The notes beneath the pieces are model-generated. The model was not told where the DNA came from, made no database searches, and saw nothing but the letters and a program-made list of their open reading frames with translations. Below, in pieces: positions 17,990 to 31,018 of a stretch of 64,000 nucleotides of DNA (position 1 is its first letter; each line of letters opens with the position of its first letter). The translations under genes and the position numbers were made by a program. Source of the DNA: Typhlomys cinereus (lineage: Eukaryota > Chordata > Mammalia > Rodentia > Platacanthomyidae); contig JALPQD010000004.1 of NCBI GenBank assembly GCA_023101885.1, positions 11,987,688 through 12,051,687 on the forward strand, in the 5' to 3' direction.

Positions 17990-18215
17990 TTAGCCTCCCA
18001 CACCTACTCCCTAGCACTCTACCCTGCTCTGCTTCCTTTCACATTTATCACACCTGCCACAGCCTCTGTGTGTTCTCTGTGGTTACCCACACCTCCCCCA
18101 CCATGCTGAAATGTCAGCTCTTGGAGAGCAAAGACTCCATCCACCTCCATTCCTCAATATTCTGGTGCCTAGTGCAGACGGAACCCTGGAAGTGCATGAA
18201 TGTCCCCCAAAACAT
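17990..18215 (+). mobile_element. L2 LINE 3' fragment
   Basis: ATGTCAGCTCTTGGAGAGCA, followed by AGACTCCATCC and GGTGCCTAGTGCAGACGG, is the L2 3' end. Confidence 0.6.
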
Positions 18216-18394
18216 CCAAGCCAAGTGCCAGCTCACAATGCATCCGTCTGCCTGACCACAGCCTCACAGCCCCATCCTTGCTCCTGTCCTCTCCGAGGGG
18301 ACAGATCCTCCACCACAAGCTTTCGGCAACGATTCCTATCCCAGGGATGTCCTGGCTCCCTACCTACCCACTGAGATTTTCTTCTCCCAGTGTA

Positions 18395-18530
18395 AAATGG
18401 CTCTGGCTTGTGGTACCACACTCCACACTCCACCGCCACCAGAGGCAGAGTATCTTGACCTCAGGTAAGTAATCTAACCTCTTTCACACTGCCGCCTGCT
18501 CTTCTGCAAGATGAAGGTCCCTCTCCCTAG
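18395..18530 (+). mobile_element. MIR remnant
   Basis: CTTGACCTCAGGTAAGTAAT, CTAACCTCTTT and a TGCAAGATGAAGG continuation resemble the MIR centre. Divergence is high. Confidence 0.45.
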
Positions 18531-18790
18531 GGAAGATGGCAATGGCAAGTTTCAGGGTACCTACAAGAACACGCCCTTTCCTACCTCACACCCAGCCCCT
18601 GTCTCTTTCATAAAGTGCCCGTTGTGTCCTGAACTCCATACATGGCAGACAGTGTCCCCCCCAGTACTTACAAAGCACTTGCCAGCACCAGACGGTTTAA
18701 GCTTCACAATGAGCCCGGAGGTAAGTATACCACTGCACCCACTTCACAATGAGAAGCATCTCGAGCAATGAGAGAGAGGTGGGAATTTCA

Positions 18791-19424
<634 letters not shown>

Positions 19425-20707
19425 CTTAAGGAGCGAGGTGCTCAGAGGGCAGCAGAGAAGATGATCTGGGCCCCTGACCTTCTTCCCAGCCAGGGGCGCA
19501 GTCTGCAAGCTGCTCTCGCTCCTTCCTTCTTCTGCGCCCCTTTATGTCACCATGGCAAACCCCCACGTGGTCCTGTGCAGAGCAGAAGTGCCCCAGGGCG
19601 TCAGGGCCTCCTGGGGGGACTGGGCAGCAGGCCAGAGGACGCTGGGCAGGCCAGGGGGTACTGCATGCCGCTCCTAGACAGACCTACGGGGCAAAGACTG
19701 TGGAGAGAAGCAGAGAGTCAGAAGGGGGTTCTCAGGGACGGCTGAGTACAGACGCGCGGGTGCTGCACTGTGGATCATGGCCAAGAACTGCAGCCTGACC
19801 TGATGCAACCAACTCTCCCTTCTCTCTGATTCTCGGTCTCCCCATGTGTGAAATGGGAGATCAACAGTAGCCTCCTCACCAAGGGCTGAGGCATGTGAAG
19901 GTCAGAACAATGCAGAGATCATACGGAGAGCACTGCAGGCAGCATTACAGGCAAGAGCTGCCATTTTCATGACTGGCAGGTCAAGACAACGCCAAGAAAA
20001 ATCCAAGAAAGTGGGACACTGAACAGTTACAAAGTCTGAGTTCCAAATCAAAGAGCCCACTTTCCTTTCCCCTCCTCTCCCTTTCCCGCTTCTTGCCCTC
20101 TGCTCTCTTCCTTTCCCTTGGCCAGCCTTTCTTCTCTCAGTAACACTGGCAGCCCCATCCAGCAAATGAAAAGACGGAGTCTCCAGCAGAAGCAACCAAA
20201 ACAAGAGTCCAATCCAGCGTTGTGCTCAAAATCCCCAGTGAGGACCCACACCTCCAAACAAGGTCCCTTCCACCAGGCTTGACCAAGCATTAACTGAGCA
20301 GCGATTAGCAGTTGCCTAAATGTAGCCATGCATTATCCTTCCCCAGGTGCATGCCTGCAGTTACAACACTGACCCTGGGCACCAGGTGACCTAACCCCTG
20401 CTTGGGAATACACCAGAGGGGGAGCATTCCACACCACTAGAATTTGTCCGCCCAACAGCCAGAACTCTGGGTTCCAGTCCTGGCCCCACCAGAGGGTTCC
20501 ATGTCAGGACGCTCGTCTTGTCGGAAAGAGTGAGCAGAGACCACACACCCTGTGCTTCAATTCCCACACTCTCGCAGCAACCTCTAACTACAGTGACTTC
20601 CCATCAGCCACTGCTGCAGACAGCTGACCAAAAAGTTCCCCATGCCTATTTGAAAGGAGAGCCCGGGCTGAGGCGTTGGGGAGGTGGAGGGGGTGGGGGT
20701 TCTGTCT

Positions 20708-20820
20708 GCTTCTTTTTCTTTTCTGAGACAGAGTCTCTCCCTGGCCTGGAACATGCCATGTATGCCAGGGTGGCCGGCTGGCAAGCATCAGGCACCTACC
20801 TGCCTATCTCTGCTTCTCCA
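20708..20820 (-). mobile_element. B1 SINE, degraded
   Basis: TTTCTGAGACAGAGTCTCTC and the CCTGGCCTGGAAC continuation are reversed B1 signatures. Confidence 0.5.
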
Positions 20821-20877
20821 TTATTACAAGAATGTATGTGGATTTTAAAAATATCTTATTCATTTGTTTGCTTTTTG

Positions 20878-20878
<1 letters not shown>

Positions 20879-20922
<44 letters not shown>
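20879..20922. repeat. (GT)22 microsatellite
   Basis: A pure GT tract followed by a GA-rich stretch and a degraded reversed B2-superfamily SINE. Confidence 0.95.
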
Positions 20923-20927
<5 letters not shown>

Positions 20928-21043
20928 CAGAGAGAGAGAAAGAGACAGAGAGATTGGTCACAAATGCAGACCATACCATGGACTGCATATAGAAATCAGA
21001 GAACAACTTTTAGAAATTTACTCTCTGGTAGGTGTGGGGAGGG

Positions 21044-21141
21044 GGCTCTGGAGAGAGGGCTTAGGGTTAAGACTCTGACTCCCAAGCAGAAGGATCTGAG
21101 TTCAGATCCCAGATCCCACATAAAAGCACCAGACAGAAATG

Positions 21142-21180
<39 letters not shown>

Positions 21181-21298
21181 TTCATTTCCAGCTTTGGAAG
21201 GCAGAACCTAGGAAATCACAGAGCTAAGCAAAAAGAAGGTAGAAACAATCCAGGATGATTCGGAAGTCACCCTTGGTCCTCCACAGTGTATATAATGC
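21044..21298 (+). mobile_element. tRNA-headed SINE with internal poly(A)35
   Basis: Head and B box are followed by AGACAGAAATGAT and an uninterrupted run of 35 A (21144-21178). The normal body then resumes (GGCAGAACCTAGGAAATC, CAATCCAGGATGATTC). The poly(A) is therefore inside the element rather than at its end. Confidence 0.7.
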
Positions 21299-21309
21299 AC
21301 CCCCCACTT

Positions 21310-21480
21310 CCCTTCCCCCGCCCCCCAGCTTCTGCATATGAACTCCAGGATCAAACTCAGGCTGCCAGGCTTGGCGGCGATCACCTTCACGGTTGAGCAT
21401 TTGGCTGACCCGGGCCTCGCTTCACATGGGCCTGAGAAGCCGACTTGGACACTTTACTGACCCAACTGCCTCCCAGCCCT
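21310..21480 (-). mobile_element. B4/B2-superfamily SINE fragment
   Basis: GGATCAAACTCAGGCTGCCA with a following GCTTGGCGGCGATCACCTT is the reversed B-box region of B2/B4-type SINEs. Confidence 0.5.
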
Positions 21481-22514
21481 TGTCATACCTACTGCTAAAA
21501 CAGTCTGAATGAATGACCATATAGGACAGAGACTAGTATTAAACACACATGAAAGCCATGTCAACATGAGATTTCTGGTAATTTTCATTTTCTTTTTGCT
21601 TATGAAATGAGGAGTTGGTTTCAGCTATGCCGTGTGACTGTGAATACACCTGAGAGCTTTCTGTGCTTCCTGTTACAAAGAAAGCTCAACACTACGTGCA
21701 GCCCCTATGTGTCAAGACAGTAGACATCTGTGATGCCAGGGGCCCGGTGTGGCTGCTGGGAAAGGTGTTAGGAAGGACTAACCGGGGCTTAATCCCTCTG
21801 GATGGGGCAAGGGACAGACAGGCTTCCTGGAGGAAGAGGCTACTGAGCAGGAAGGCTGCCCCCCCTCCCCGCTGGCATGTCACCTGGAGATGAGGGAGTG
21901 TAATGCTTTCCAGGCCGCCCTGCAGTTCTAAGTGAGGGAAGATCGAGACTGGCAGAGCCAGGACGGCTGCAGGACCGTGTCCATGTAACAGCGATAAGAG
22001 CTGTCCGCAGCCAAAGCCAGGCCCACACACAGCACATGGATGGGAGCAAACCACTCACCCAGCTTGTGAAAGAGGACGAAGGGTCTGAGTACATGTCGAT
22101 GACCACTGTCTACCCCACTAGCAGCTTTTGGGCTTGTAATGTCTGGGACATCTGGGGGTCAGCAGCCCCTGTGGGGATCTGACATTTTTCAGATATGAAA
22201 AATAGGCACATTTACAGAGAAAACACACGGTTGCCAGAGGCTGGGGTGGTAGGGCTAAGGATTCTTAGGACAGCAGGAGCTCTCTGAGATGCTATAATGG
22301 TGGGTTGTGTCATTATATACTTGTCCGAAATTCACAGAATGTGCAACACCAGAGTAAGCCCGGCTGTGAGCTATGGGCTCAGAAATCGTGACGTATCCAT
22401 GTAAGATCATCGACTGTAACAGCAGACCGTTCTTAGTAATGATGGAGGCTGCAGGTATGGAATAGGAATCGATTTTCCTCTCAATTTTGACGGAATCTTA
22501 AACTGTTCTTTAAA

Positions 22515-22745
22515 GAAAGAGAAAGATGGCTGAGCCAGTAAAAGCAGCTACAAGCCAAATTAAGCTTCATTCCTAGAATCCACACAAAGGTGGAGGAAGA
22601 GAATTGACTCCACAAAGTTGTCCTCTGACCTCCACATGTACATCTTGGCACTTGCACCCATCATGTGCATCACATCTGCATGCCAACACACAATGGCAAT
22701 AATTCAAAAGTTTAAACTTAAAAACCACATGTATGCACATATATT
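22515..22745 (+). mobile_element. RSINE1-like SINE
   Basis: AGATGGCTGAGCCAGTAAAA, a GTGGAGGAAGAGAATTGACT body and TTGTCCTCTGACCTCCACAT match the RSINE1 layout. Confidence 0.65.
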
Positions 22746-22844
22746 ATAAAATGTAGCAGTTTCAAGAAATTCAGACAAGGTGCCCCATGCCCACCTACAG
22801 ATATGGAGTCTAAGATTAAATGGACTCACTGGTCATACCTGCAG

Positions 22845-23055
22845 ACGGCAACCGAGTGGCTTCAAATCAAACCAAGCTCCACCACTTAGTCACTGCGGAA
22901 TTTTGGGCAAGTCACTTCGCTTCTCAGTTCCTGGGTTAACTACTCTCTACACAACAACAATCTGTCATGCTTCCCAAGTTTGTAAAAAAATTAAGTGATC
23001 TGATTCACTGGGCACTCAGAAGCATGCCTGACACACTGCCCCGAGCTCTTCACGA
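22845..23055 (+). mobile_element. MIR element
   Basis: CACCACTTAGTCACTGCGGA, GGCAAGTCACTTCGCTTCTC and the late GCCTGACACACTG follow the MIR order. Confidence 0.6.
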
Positions 23056-24334
23056 GCTCCCGTTGCCGCCTTTAACATGTCCACAATGACCCCTCGAAAT
23101 TGGACGACGTCTTACTTCACATGGCACCAGACTCATCTCTCTCCATCTGGGAATCTGGCAGCAGTGACACTGATTTCAGAGCAGGAGAGCAAGTGCCAAA
23201 GGAAGGGCAAGGGAGTGTGTCTCCTTTCCTCCCCCGTGTACCAAGGAACCTGTCTGCTTAATGCTCTTGCCTCTCCTTCCTCCTTCCTCCCCTTTCCCCT
23301 TCCTCCTCCTCCTCTTCCTCCTCAATGGACAATTCCCATCTCTGGAGGCCATGGCCTTCCCCAAGAGGCTAGGGATAAAACCATGGCAATCTCCAGGCCA
23401 GAGAGAAGGCAAAATAACCCCTGTTTTAGAGACAGCCAAATCTGGAGTGAGGGAAGGGCCAATTGCCTTGTAAACAAAACACTGACCACCCAGCTTGCTG
23501 TCCAGGGGCCTCGGCACAGTTCCCCCACACACATTCAGAGGCCCAACACTAGCCACTGGAGGCCTTCTCACTTCCTGCATTCCTGAGCGTCTGCAGCCCA
23601 AGGAGGAGATTACTGAGGAACTGTAATCTCTCCAGCATCACCAAGCCTTCCGCGCTCCCATGCCCCCTACCACTCTGAGGCTTGACAACATAATCCCCAG
23701 CTCCGTCTCAAACCACAGCCTTGCCCAGCCAGTCACCGTGCTGGCCATGCAGCCCAGCCCCTGCAGCGAAGACCCCGTCACCATCACCAAGAATGCCTCC
23801 CCATCCCCTGAGACGCTTACTCATCCTCACACTGCAGACCCAATGTCATGGCCTCTCTGAAGTCATCTTTAAACAACCCCCTTCCCATGCCCAGGCCCAA
23901 CCTCAGCTCCCCACGCCCACTCGGCTGGAGACTGAGAACCGGAGCCCCCCAGGACCAAACAGAGGCTAGATGCGTGTTCCCAGGTTTAACAGTCAAATCT
24001 TCTAACATCTATGTAAAAAGGGCACATAGCACTAAAACAAGTACACAGTCCCAACAAACGTGGAAGCACTCACTTGCCTACAGCTGGGTACTTACTGATG
24101 TCTGGGGAAGAGAGTCAGTGGCTGTTACTATTTCAATCTACAAATGAGGAGCAGACAGTTCTCAGGTAAAGTTACTTGATTGTCACATAGAAACCACTAA
24201 CTTTTGATTTAGACAAGTTTCCTCCTAACTTTCAGTTGGCCTTTCAGTCCTAGAGACCCAGGAGAGAGCCTCTGATAAAGTAACAAAGGCACACTCCTAT
24301 CTTCATTACTAAGGCAGACAACATACCTTGAGCA

Positions 24335-24515
24335 TTACTATAAACCTTTCCCTGCACTTAGCACTTTTCATACCTTATCTTATTTAATCCTTACACCAAT
24401 ACATTCTTATCCACATTTAGAGATGAAAAAATGAGGCTTAGTGAGAATGTCATTCTCTGAAAACCACACAGCTAGCCCATGGCACATCTGAATTCGAACC
24501 CAGACCCCATGAAAG
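24335..24515 (-). mobile_element. MIR element
   Basis: CTTATTTAATCCTTACACCA, then AGAGATGAAAAAATGAGGC and GAATTCGAACCCAGACC match the reversed MIR. Confidence 0.7.
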
Positions 24516-25285
24516 AAGAGTATTCAGGGCCTACAGGGGACCCTTTGCCAGGAAGCTTGAGGACTAGCACAGCCAGAGGCCTCAAGCCCTTAACCAGACT
24601 TCCACAAACTCTCTCACTCCCAGCCCCAGCTATCCCTGCTGAGGTGCTGGAGATAATGAATGAGATGCTCAGGTCGTCATGGAGACGCCATGGCAACCCC
24701 ACACTTTCGGGAAATACCACAGTAACTGTGGCCACTGCTCTAGAGTTGAAAGTCATTCTCTACCCCACCTCACTACCTCAAAATACTATGGTCCCCTAGT
24801 TGTCCCCTAGACCCACAAGAAAAGGAGAACTTCTTATAGAGCAAGCTCTCCAGAGAATAGCAGTAAGGAAAGGGGGCGCCCTGGATGGATGGGTGGGCTT
24901 CAGAAGTGAGACCTTGAGAGAAGGCAGAGATGAGCAGGGTGCAGGGTGCCCAAGAGTCCAACTGCCAAGGGCTGTTTGCTCACCTTCCTTCACCCAGCGG
25001 CCGGCCCCAAGCAAGGGGTCAGGCTGCAGGCAGCCTGCAGGCTGGGAACAGCTGCATCATCACAGCCTGTGACCGGCTACAAATCCCTCAGCTGCACTGA
25101 ACCTCAGGTTTCCTTCCTCTGCTGGGGGAAAAATGTAGTTGTTTTGTTTTTTTAATCTTTTCTCTCTCAGGATGGCTAACTATGTGGCTTATACTTATAA
25201 CCCCAGAACTTGGGAGCCTGAGACAGCAGAATTACTAAAAGTATAACATCAGACTCCTCGTTTTTTAGTGTATCTATGCCCTCAT

Positions 25286-25287
<2 letters not shown>

Positions 25288-25321
<34 letters not shown>
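25288..25321. repeat. (GT)17 microsatellite inside a B1-like remnant
   Basis: The GT tract splits a degraded B1-like stretch (about 25175-25400) that begins CTTATAACCCCAGAACTTGG. Confidence 0.85.
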
Positions 25322-25323
<2 letters not shown>

Positions 25324-25419
25324 CGTGGTTCAAAAACCAGCCTAGACTGCTCAGTGAATTCTAGGCCAGGCTGAGATCTAGCAAAAACTGTCTTAAACTA
25401 ATTAACTAATCAACCAATG

Positions 25420-25745
25420 GTTAGAGAGACAGCTCAGCAGTTGAAGTGTTTGCTATACAAATGAAAGGACCACGGTTTGAATCTTCAGATAGCACTTAAA
25501 ACTGATGGGTGGGTATGGCAGCCCACCAGAATTCTCAAAGCAAGCGAAACAGCCAGATTGGCTCTGCAGGAAAGTTCTGTGTTTAATTGTAGACCTGGCC
25601 TCAAAAGAATAAAATGGAACCGTGATCAAGGGCAATTTTGATATGAACCTTGATCTTCCAGTCAAGGCACACGTATGCAAACACAAAGAGATACATACAT
25701 GCACATACACAATCATGAAATAATAGAAAAACACTAAAATATATA
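25420..25745 (+). mobile_element. B2/B4-superfamily SINE, diverged
   Basis: The head GGTTAGAGAGACAGCTCAGC is followed by a B-box remnant (GGACCACGGTTTGAATC) and an AT-rich AAATAAAT tail. Confidence 0.5.
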
Positions 25746-25949
25746 AATAAATATCAGTAAGTACACCGAAGCATTTTTATCTATCTGTAAAACTTCAAAA
25801 ACCACTAAAATGGTGCACTTGGCTCTTATTCACCCATTTAAATGCCTCTCCCCCTCTCTCATTCCGTGTCCACTCCCGGGCATATGATCCAGTTCTAAGT
25901 CTCACCTCTCCATGATCGCGGATTAACTCATATTAAGGCTTTTCTTAGC

Positions 25950-26048
25950 CAGGCATAGTGATGACACAGGGATCACAGCGCTCAGGAGGTAGAGGTAGAG
26001 GACAGCTCAAGGCTACATGAGAGTGTCTAAAAAAAAAAAAAAAAAACC
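25950..26048 (+). mobile_element. B1 SINE, short
   Basis: AGCCAGGCATAGTGATGACA and CTCAGGAGGTAGAGG followed by a poly(A) run of about 17 resemble B1. Confidence 0.55.
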
Positions 26049-26099
26049 CTAAAAAGAGCAACAGTAGCAACAACCCAACCTTTAAACCCTTTTAAAAAA

Positions 26100-26300
26100 A
26101 CAATTATTTATCTTGGGTGGGTGTGCAGGTACAGGTGGGGTGGTGCAAGTGTCCTGTCATGCCACACATGTGGAAGTCAGAGGGCAACTTGTGGAAATCA
26201 GTTTTCTCCTTTCATATTGAAGTGGATTTCAGGGATCAAACTCAGGTTGTCAGGTTTCACAGCAAGTACTTTTAACCACTGAACCACTTTGGGGGCCCTT
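26100..26300 (-). mobile_element. RSINE1-like SINE
   Basis: CACATGTGGAAGTCAGAGGG, TTTCAGGGATCAAACTCAGG and TTTAACCACTGAACCA form a reversed RSINE1/B2-type element. Confidence 0.65.
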
Positions 26301-26979
26301 AATCTTTTCCTAATGAACTCCACTTTTCTTCAAATTAACAAACAAACAACAAAAAAGAAAATAAAACAAAACAAAACAAAAACACAGTGGTTCTGAGGCT
26401 CTGGAAGACAGGGCAGGAAGTCAGAGTGAAGCCCAAAAAGAATAAACAAGATGCAAGAGAGACTTCAGGAAAGAGAGACACTACCCTGAGAACTGGGAGT
26501 AGGCACATAGCTCACCCCCTTAGTCTGTGTCTACGGATCACCCTGCGGTGCAGGCATAGCACCAGGCACCCAGGAGGTGTTTCTGGGGGCTCTAGTAGTC
26601 ATGCTTTGAGGTCTCTGGTGTGATACTACCTTAGGGTGAGTGTGCTCCCCACAGCCCCTAGTCCACACTGACAATGTCTGGGCGGCCACCTTCCAATGCA
26701 TATACCGGTCACTTCCTCCTTAGTACAGAGGGGAGTATCCCTATCTGCTCCCATGTACAAAGCCCTAGCTCCCGTGCACAAGAATGCATAAGCAAAACTC
26801 GCAGACATGACATTCTAGGAAGTGTCGCCATAGGAACCCAGCCAGGCCACAAGGACACTGAGAGCTGAGGAAGAACCCCGCAGGGAACTCAAAGGTACAG
26901 CTTTGCCAGGGCCCTGGGAAGCCCAGGAGGTGGAGGCTGCAGGCCCAGACACTGGTCCCACAAGCACCCAGAACCCCGC

Positions 26980-27135
26980 CCCACAGATGGCCCAATCCCT
27001 TCTGGCCCGTCACACCCCCAGGCCAGTCACACCACCACCCACCACTAGCCACACCCCACAGCCACCCTGTCTCAGCCTGCCCCACCCACCAGTGCCAGAT
27101 TAGCATAAAAAATCCTCCACATTTGCTTCCCAGCT
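26980..27135. promoter_or_regulatory. CACC-box-rich stretch with TATA-like motif
   Basis: Between 26980 and 27095 there are many CACACCC/CCACCC motifs, followed by ATTAGCATAAAAAATCC at 27098-27115. KLF/Sp binding is possible. This is motif density only; a simple C-rich bias could explain it. Confidence 0.25.
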
Positions 27136-27954
27136 GTGCGGGAGTCTCTCCAGCACAAGCACACCCCTGGGAGGCCGAGACTAGGAGCAAATATCTCCTC
27201 TGCTGGAATTTGCTGCTTCCTCCATCCCCCACCATCCCTCAGTGCTGCCTGGCTAGGGGCCAAACTGCTGCCTGTCAGCCACCCTGCCACCACCAGGGCC
27301 ACCATGAGCACAGTCTGGCTTGGAATCCCAGAGCCGCCGGGAGCACAGTCCATTCTGCAGTGAGTACCAGGCACTAAGGCCCGGCGCCCATCTACTTTGG
27401 CCTCTTTTCTTGTTCCTTCAAGTCCCGGCCCCCACAGCCAGTCCCAGTTGGGAGGCTAACTCTGCCTGCTGTGTGTCTCCAATACACTTGGATGAGCTCT
27501 CCCCAGCTTCTTCGGCCTCCCAGCTCTCCAGAGCTTTCCAAGACAGAGTGTTTCCTGTCCACAGCAGGTGCTCAAAGCCAGAAGCCTGGACAATTCCCTT
27601 CTTCTTTCAGTCGGCTGCTACAGTCTCCAAGCTAACTGCCTTCATTACAGTCACTTCCTTTTTTCTAGACACACATGGTACTATTATCACCCCTCTCAAA
27701 GCAACCTGACCTCTATTCCTTCATTGCCTAAATGAAGAACTAGCAAAGACCCAAAAAGGTCCTCAGTCCCACCCCCACCCCACTCCCACCTGGCCAGGAC
27801 AAATCCTATCGTGGAAATTGAGAGGGAATCCTAGCACCAAACCTAGGTTCTTACTCAGGCTGCCTCGGTTTATTTCAGACACCTGTCTAGTCCCAACACA
27901 GCCCATCTCTGCTCCCTTCCGTGGTTCAATTTGGTTTACTTTGAGAGAAGGGGG

Positions 27955-27956
<2 letters not shown>

Positions 27957-27986
<30 letters not shown>
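27957..27986. repeat. (GA)n microsatellite
   Basis: A GAGAGAGAAAGAGAGAGAGA-type tract embedded in unique sequence. Confidence 0.9.
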
Positions 27987-27987
<1 letters not shown>

Positions 27988-28539
27988 TTAACATCCAAGG
28001 ATCCCCCACTTCCAGGAGAAGCAGCCTCATAAACCCTACCTCCATAGCAAGTACAGGTGAAGTATTGCTCACTGCTCACCCCTGCTTCTTAACTTTGGAA
28101 TTTGTTTTGGGTTCCACGGCAGGCAAGGAATGTCCAAGAGAGCCTTCAGAACCCAAGTCCAGCAAGGGGAGAATCTGTTTTCCAGTTGGGAGGGGGGTCT
28201 GAGTCCCACACTTATCTTTGCACCATCTCTGAGGAAAGGTTTGCCAAGCAAACAAACAGCAGAGAAGGGAGGGGTTCCAGGGGGGACAAGGCGGGGCAAC
28301 GCTGCTGGACTCCAGGGATACCTTCCCCAAACAGGACTCTCTGTGCCACACCAAATCTGCCTAGGACCATCAAATCCTGAATTCCTTCCTTGGGTGCTGA
28401 CCAGACACGCGAAAGAAAAAAGAACGTTTCCTTACAAATATCAGGGTCCCTTGTTGACGGCCACCGACCCCGCGGGAGCTTCTGCCGGTTCGCTGGCACT
28501 GTGTGCAGGGAGCCTCACCACACTTGACCTGCGCCTTGA

Positions 28540-28645
28540 GAAGCAGGGTCGCTGCATGTGCAGACAGGAAACTAATGCTAAGAGAAGGCAAGTAACTAAC
28601 TTGAAATTACACAGCTGGGGGAGGTGGGTTCGAATAGCCCCTTCC
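28540..28645 (-). mobile_element. MIR remnant
   Basis: AGGCAAGTAACTAACTTGAA, ACACAGCTGGG and GGGTTCGAATAGCCC are the reversed MIR centre. Confidence 0.6.
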
Positions 28646-29887
28646 AACCCATCCACGACCCCTGTTAGGCCGCCCTGGCCAGCAAGGTCCCAGGCAGAAG
28701 GATGCTCTGAGGGGATGACCCCGTGCTGCTCATCTAGCCTTTTTAAAAAGCTTGCTCTGCCCAGCAGGGTTACTGAGACTGCCAGGAAGGCAGGACCTTA
28801 GCCAGAGGATCACCCCTTCCCCCATGCCAGGGACCCTACTAAGAAACATGGGCTGTGTACACCCCCAGTCAGCAGCCTTATGCTAAAGAAGAGAGAGGAG
28901 GAGGAGGACGGGGAAAGCAGGCCACCTGGCCTGCAAGACCATGTCAGGACAATGGCAACCAGCGTGCTTCTTCGTGAGCTTGCTAGCACCACACGCTGCA
29001 CCAAGCACGCTCAGTCATTGCCTCATTTACTTTTCTCATTTGCTTCCAATGGAGTAAAGATCACTCCACGCTTTGAATTTCTCTGTCTGTTCCTCTGGCC
29101 AGAGCAGGAAGTATTCCCCGGCACCCCACCATGTCTGCTCCACCCTGCCAGACATACCCTCAGGTTCTGAGATTCAGGTCTATGTGTGACCTACAACAGC
29201 ACCCTAGACCCCTTGAGACTCAGGGGAGGACAGGGCAGGGTCCGCTCTACCAGTTAGGTCAGAAACTGACAGAAGGCTTGGAGACGTGCGGGCAGCCCCT
29301 TCCCTTCTGAGGCTTTTCCTCAGCTATAAGACATGCATGCACTAGCGGAGAAGTCTGCAGGTTACAGAAGCTTTGGAGGAGCCAATGAACGTTACTAGTA
29401 GACTCTCCCCAGACCTACAAATCCAGGGGTGACCAGACCCCACTAAAAGTCAACTTAGGAACTTGAAAATTGCAAGAACCTCGTCTTGACATGCCCTGGC
29501 TCCCATAGTCTAGACAGTACTAAAGCCACAGCTGTGGCATCCAAGTGCCCCGGGGGCTCACCATTCCAAGGCACTTCTGGCGCTGAAGAAATCCTTACCT
29601 CCTGAGTCTGCTTGCCTCCTGTGTTGCTGTACCACTGTGGACTCACCTAGCTGACCCAAAAGCTACAGGAGATCCGAGCCCTTCTTTTACATCCCACAGC
29701 TGCTACCTCCTCCCACTCCTTTTCTCCTCCTCCTTCTCCTACCTCGTAATCCGACGGGCCAGCCCTGGGCCACCTCCCTGTGGCAGCCCTGGTTGCCCAA
29801 ACACCTGTGAAACCTGCTTCTCCTCCTGACGGTAGACAGAACCCTGTGCCAGCCCAGGGCCTGCCGCACACCCACACTGGACACATG

Positions 29888-29897
<10 letters not shown>

Positions 29898-29933
<36 letters not shown>
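29898..29933. repeat. (CA)18 microsatellite
   Basis: A pure CA tract with CGCGCA-type imperfect units on its left side. Confidence 0.95.
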
Positions 29934-29934
<1 letters not shown>

Positions 29935-31018
29935 CACATGCACAACCAGACTGGGTGGGCAGAGGACTAGGGACAGTGGTTAGACGGCTTGGGTGGTCAG
30001 CACGGATAGGGGAGGCAAGATGGGAATGACAGAACCCACCGGAACTCCAGGAGTCCAGGCACAGCTGCTAGGCGACTGCACACGTGGCTGAACCTCTGAT
30101 CAGCTTCATACTCCTCGCTTCACACGGCTGCAACGAATCCCAGAGCCAGTACCAATGGCATTACTGTCTGTCCAGGCCCCTCCCAGAAGGGAGGGAAGAC
30201 AGGAGGGAGGTGGCCCTAGGGCACCCTGAGCCACCAACCTGTTCCAAGAAACCTCCTGCCCCCTGGCCACCTTCCTTCCAGGACAGCCAGCCCCAGGCTC
30301 CTGGAACTTTCAGGTGTGCCCGGGCCCAGGGGTCAGCAAGCAGGGACAATCATGAGGTACCCACTGTGCAGGGGGAAAAACTTCCTTGCTCCTCCTGCGG
30401 TGACCTCTCTGTCCCTCTCAGAAAAGGGGGCAACCAGGAGCAGAAAGAGCCCTTGTTGGCAACGAGGGTAACTTGGTTCCAGTTCTGCCTGACTTCCCAT
30501 GCCATCTCCCCTCCTGGCCTCAGTTTCCCTACCCGTCCTGACCAGCTGGCAATCAAAGTATCCTAGACATTGGTTTCTGTTTGGCCTCTGTCCTGGCCCC
30601 AGCTGAACTGATAGGCCCTGCCCCACCGCGCCCTGCAGAGAAGGAAGAATGTCAGAGTCCATGTGGGCGTCAGCTGAAGAAGGCCTTATAGAGCCACTGC
30701 CAGAGCGACTCAGCCCTGGGCATAAATGAGCTGGAAAGGGCAGACCAGCCAGGGGTGTCTTCTTGACAGCTAATGCTCAGAAAAGTCTACCTTAACTTTG
30801 TTTCCTAAGGGAACCACATGGCAGAAACTCAAGTCCAAGAGCAGCAGTGAAGCCAAAAGATGGTGTGTTCGTATGCATAGGACCCAGGGGTAGATACTCC
30901 CACCTTCCAGTGCCACGCACTAGAGTGGCACAGACAACCACAGGAGTCACCTGAGTGTCTCTGGTTGCAGCATGAGAAAGGGAGGAAAGAGGATTGAAAG
31001 TTTGAAGCCAGTCTGATT

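Noticed and set aside
28130..28801. 223-residue plus-strand frame in intron 1
   Set aside because: Runs through a MIR remnant, has no recognisable domain, and no splice or promoter context.
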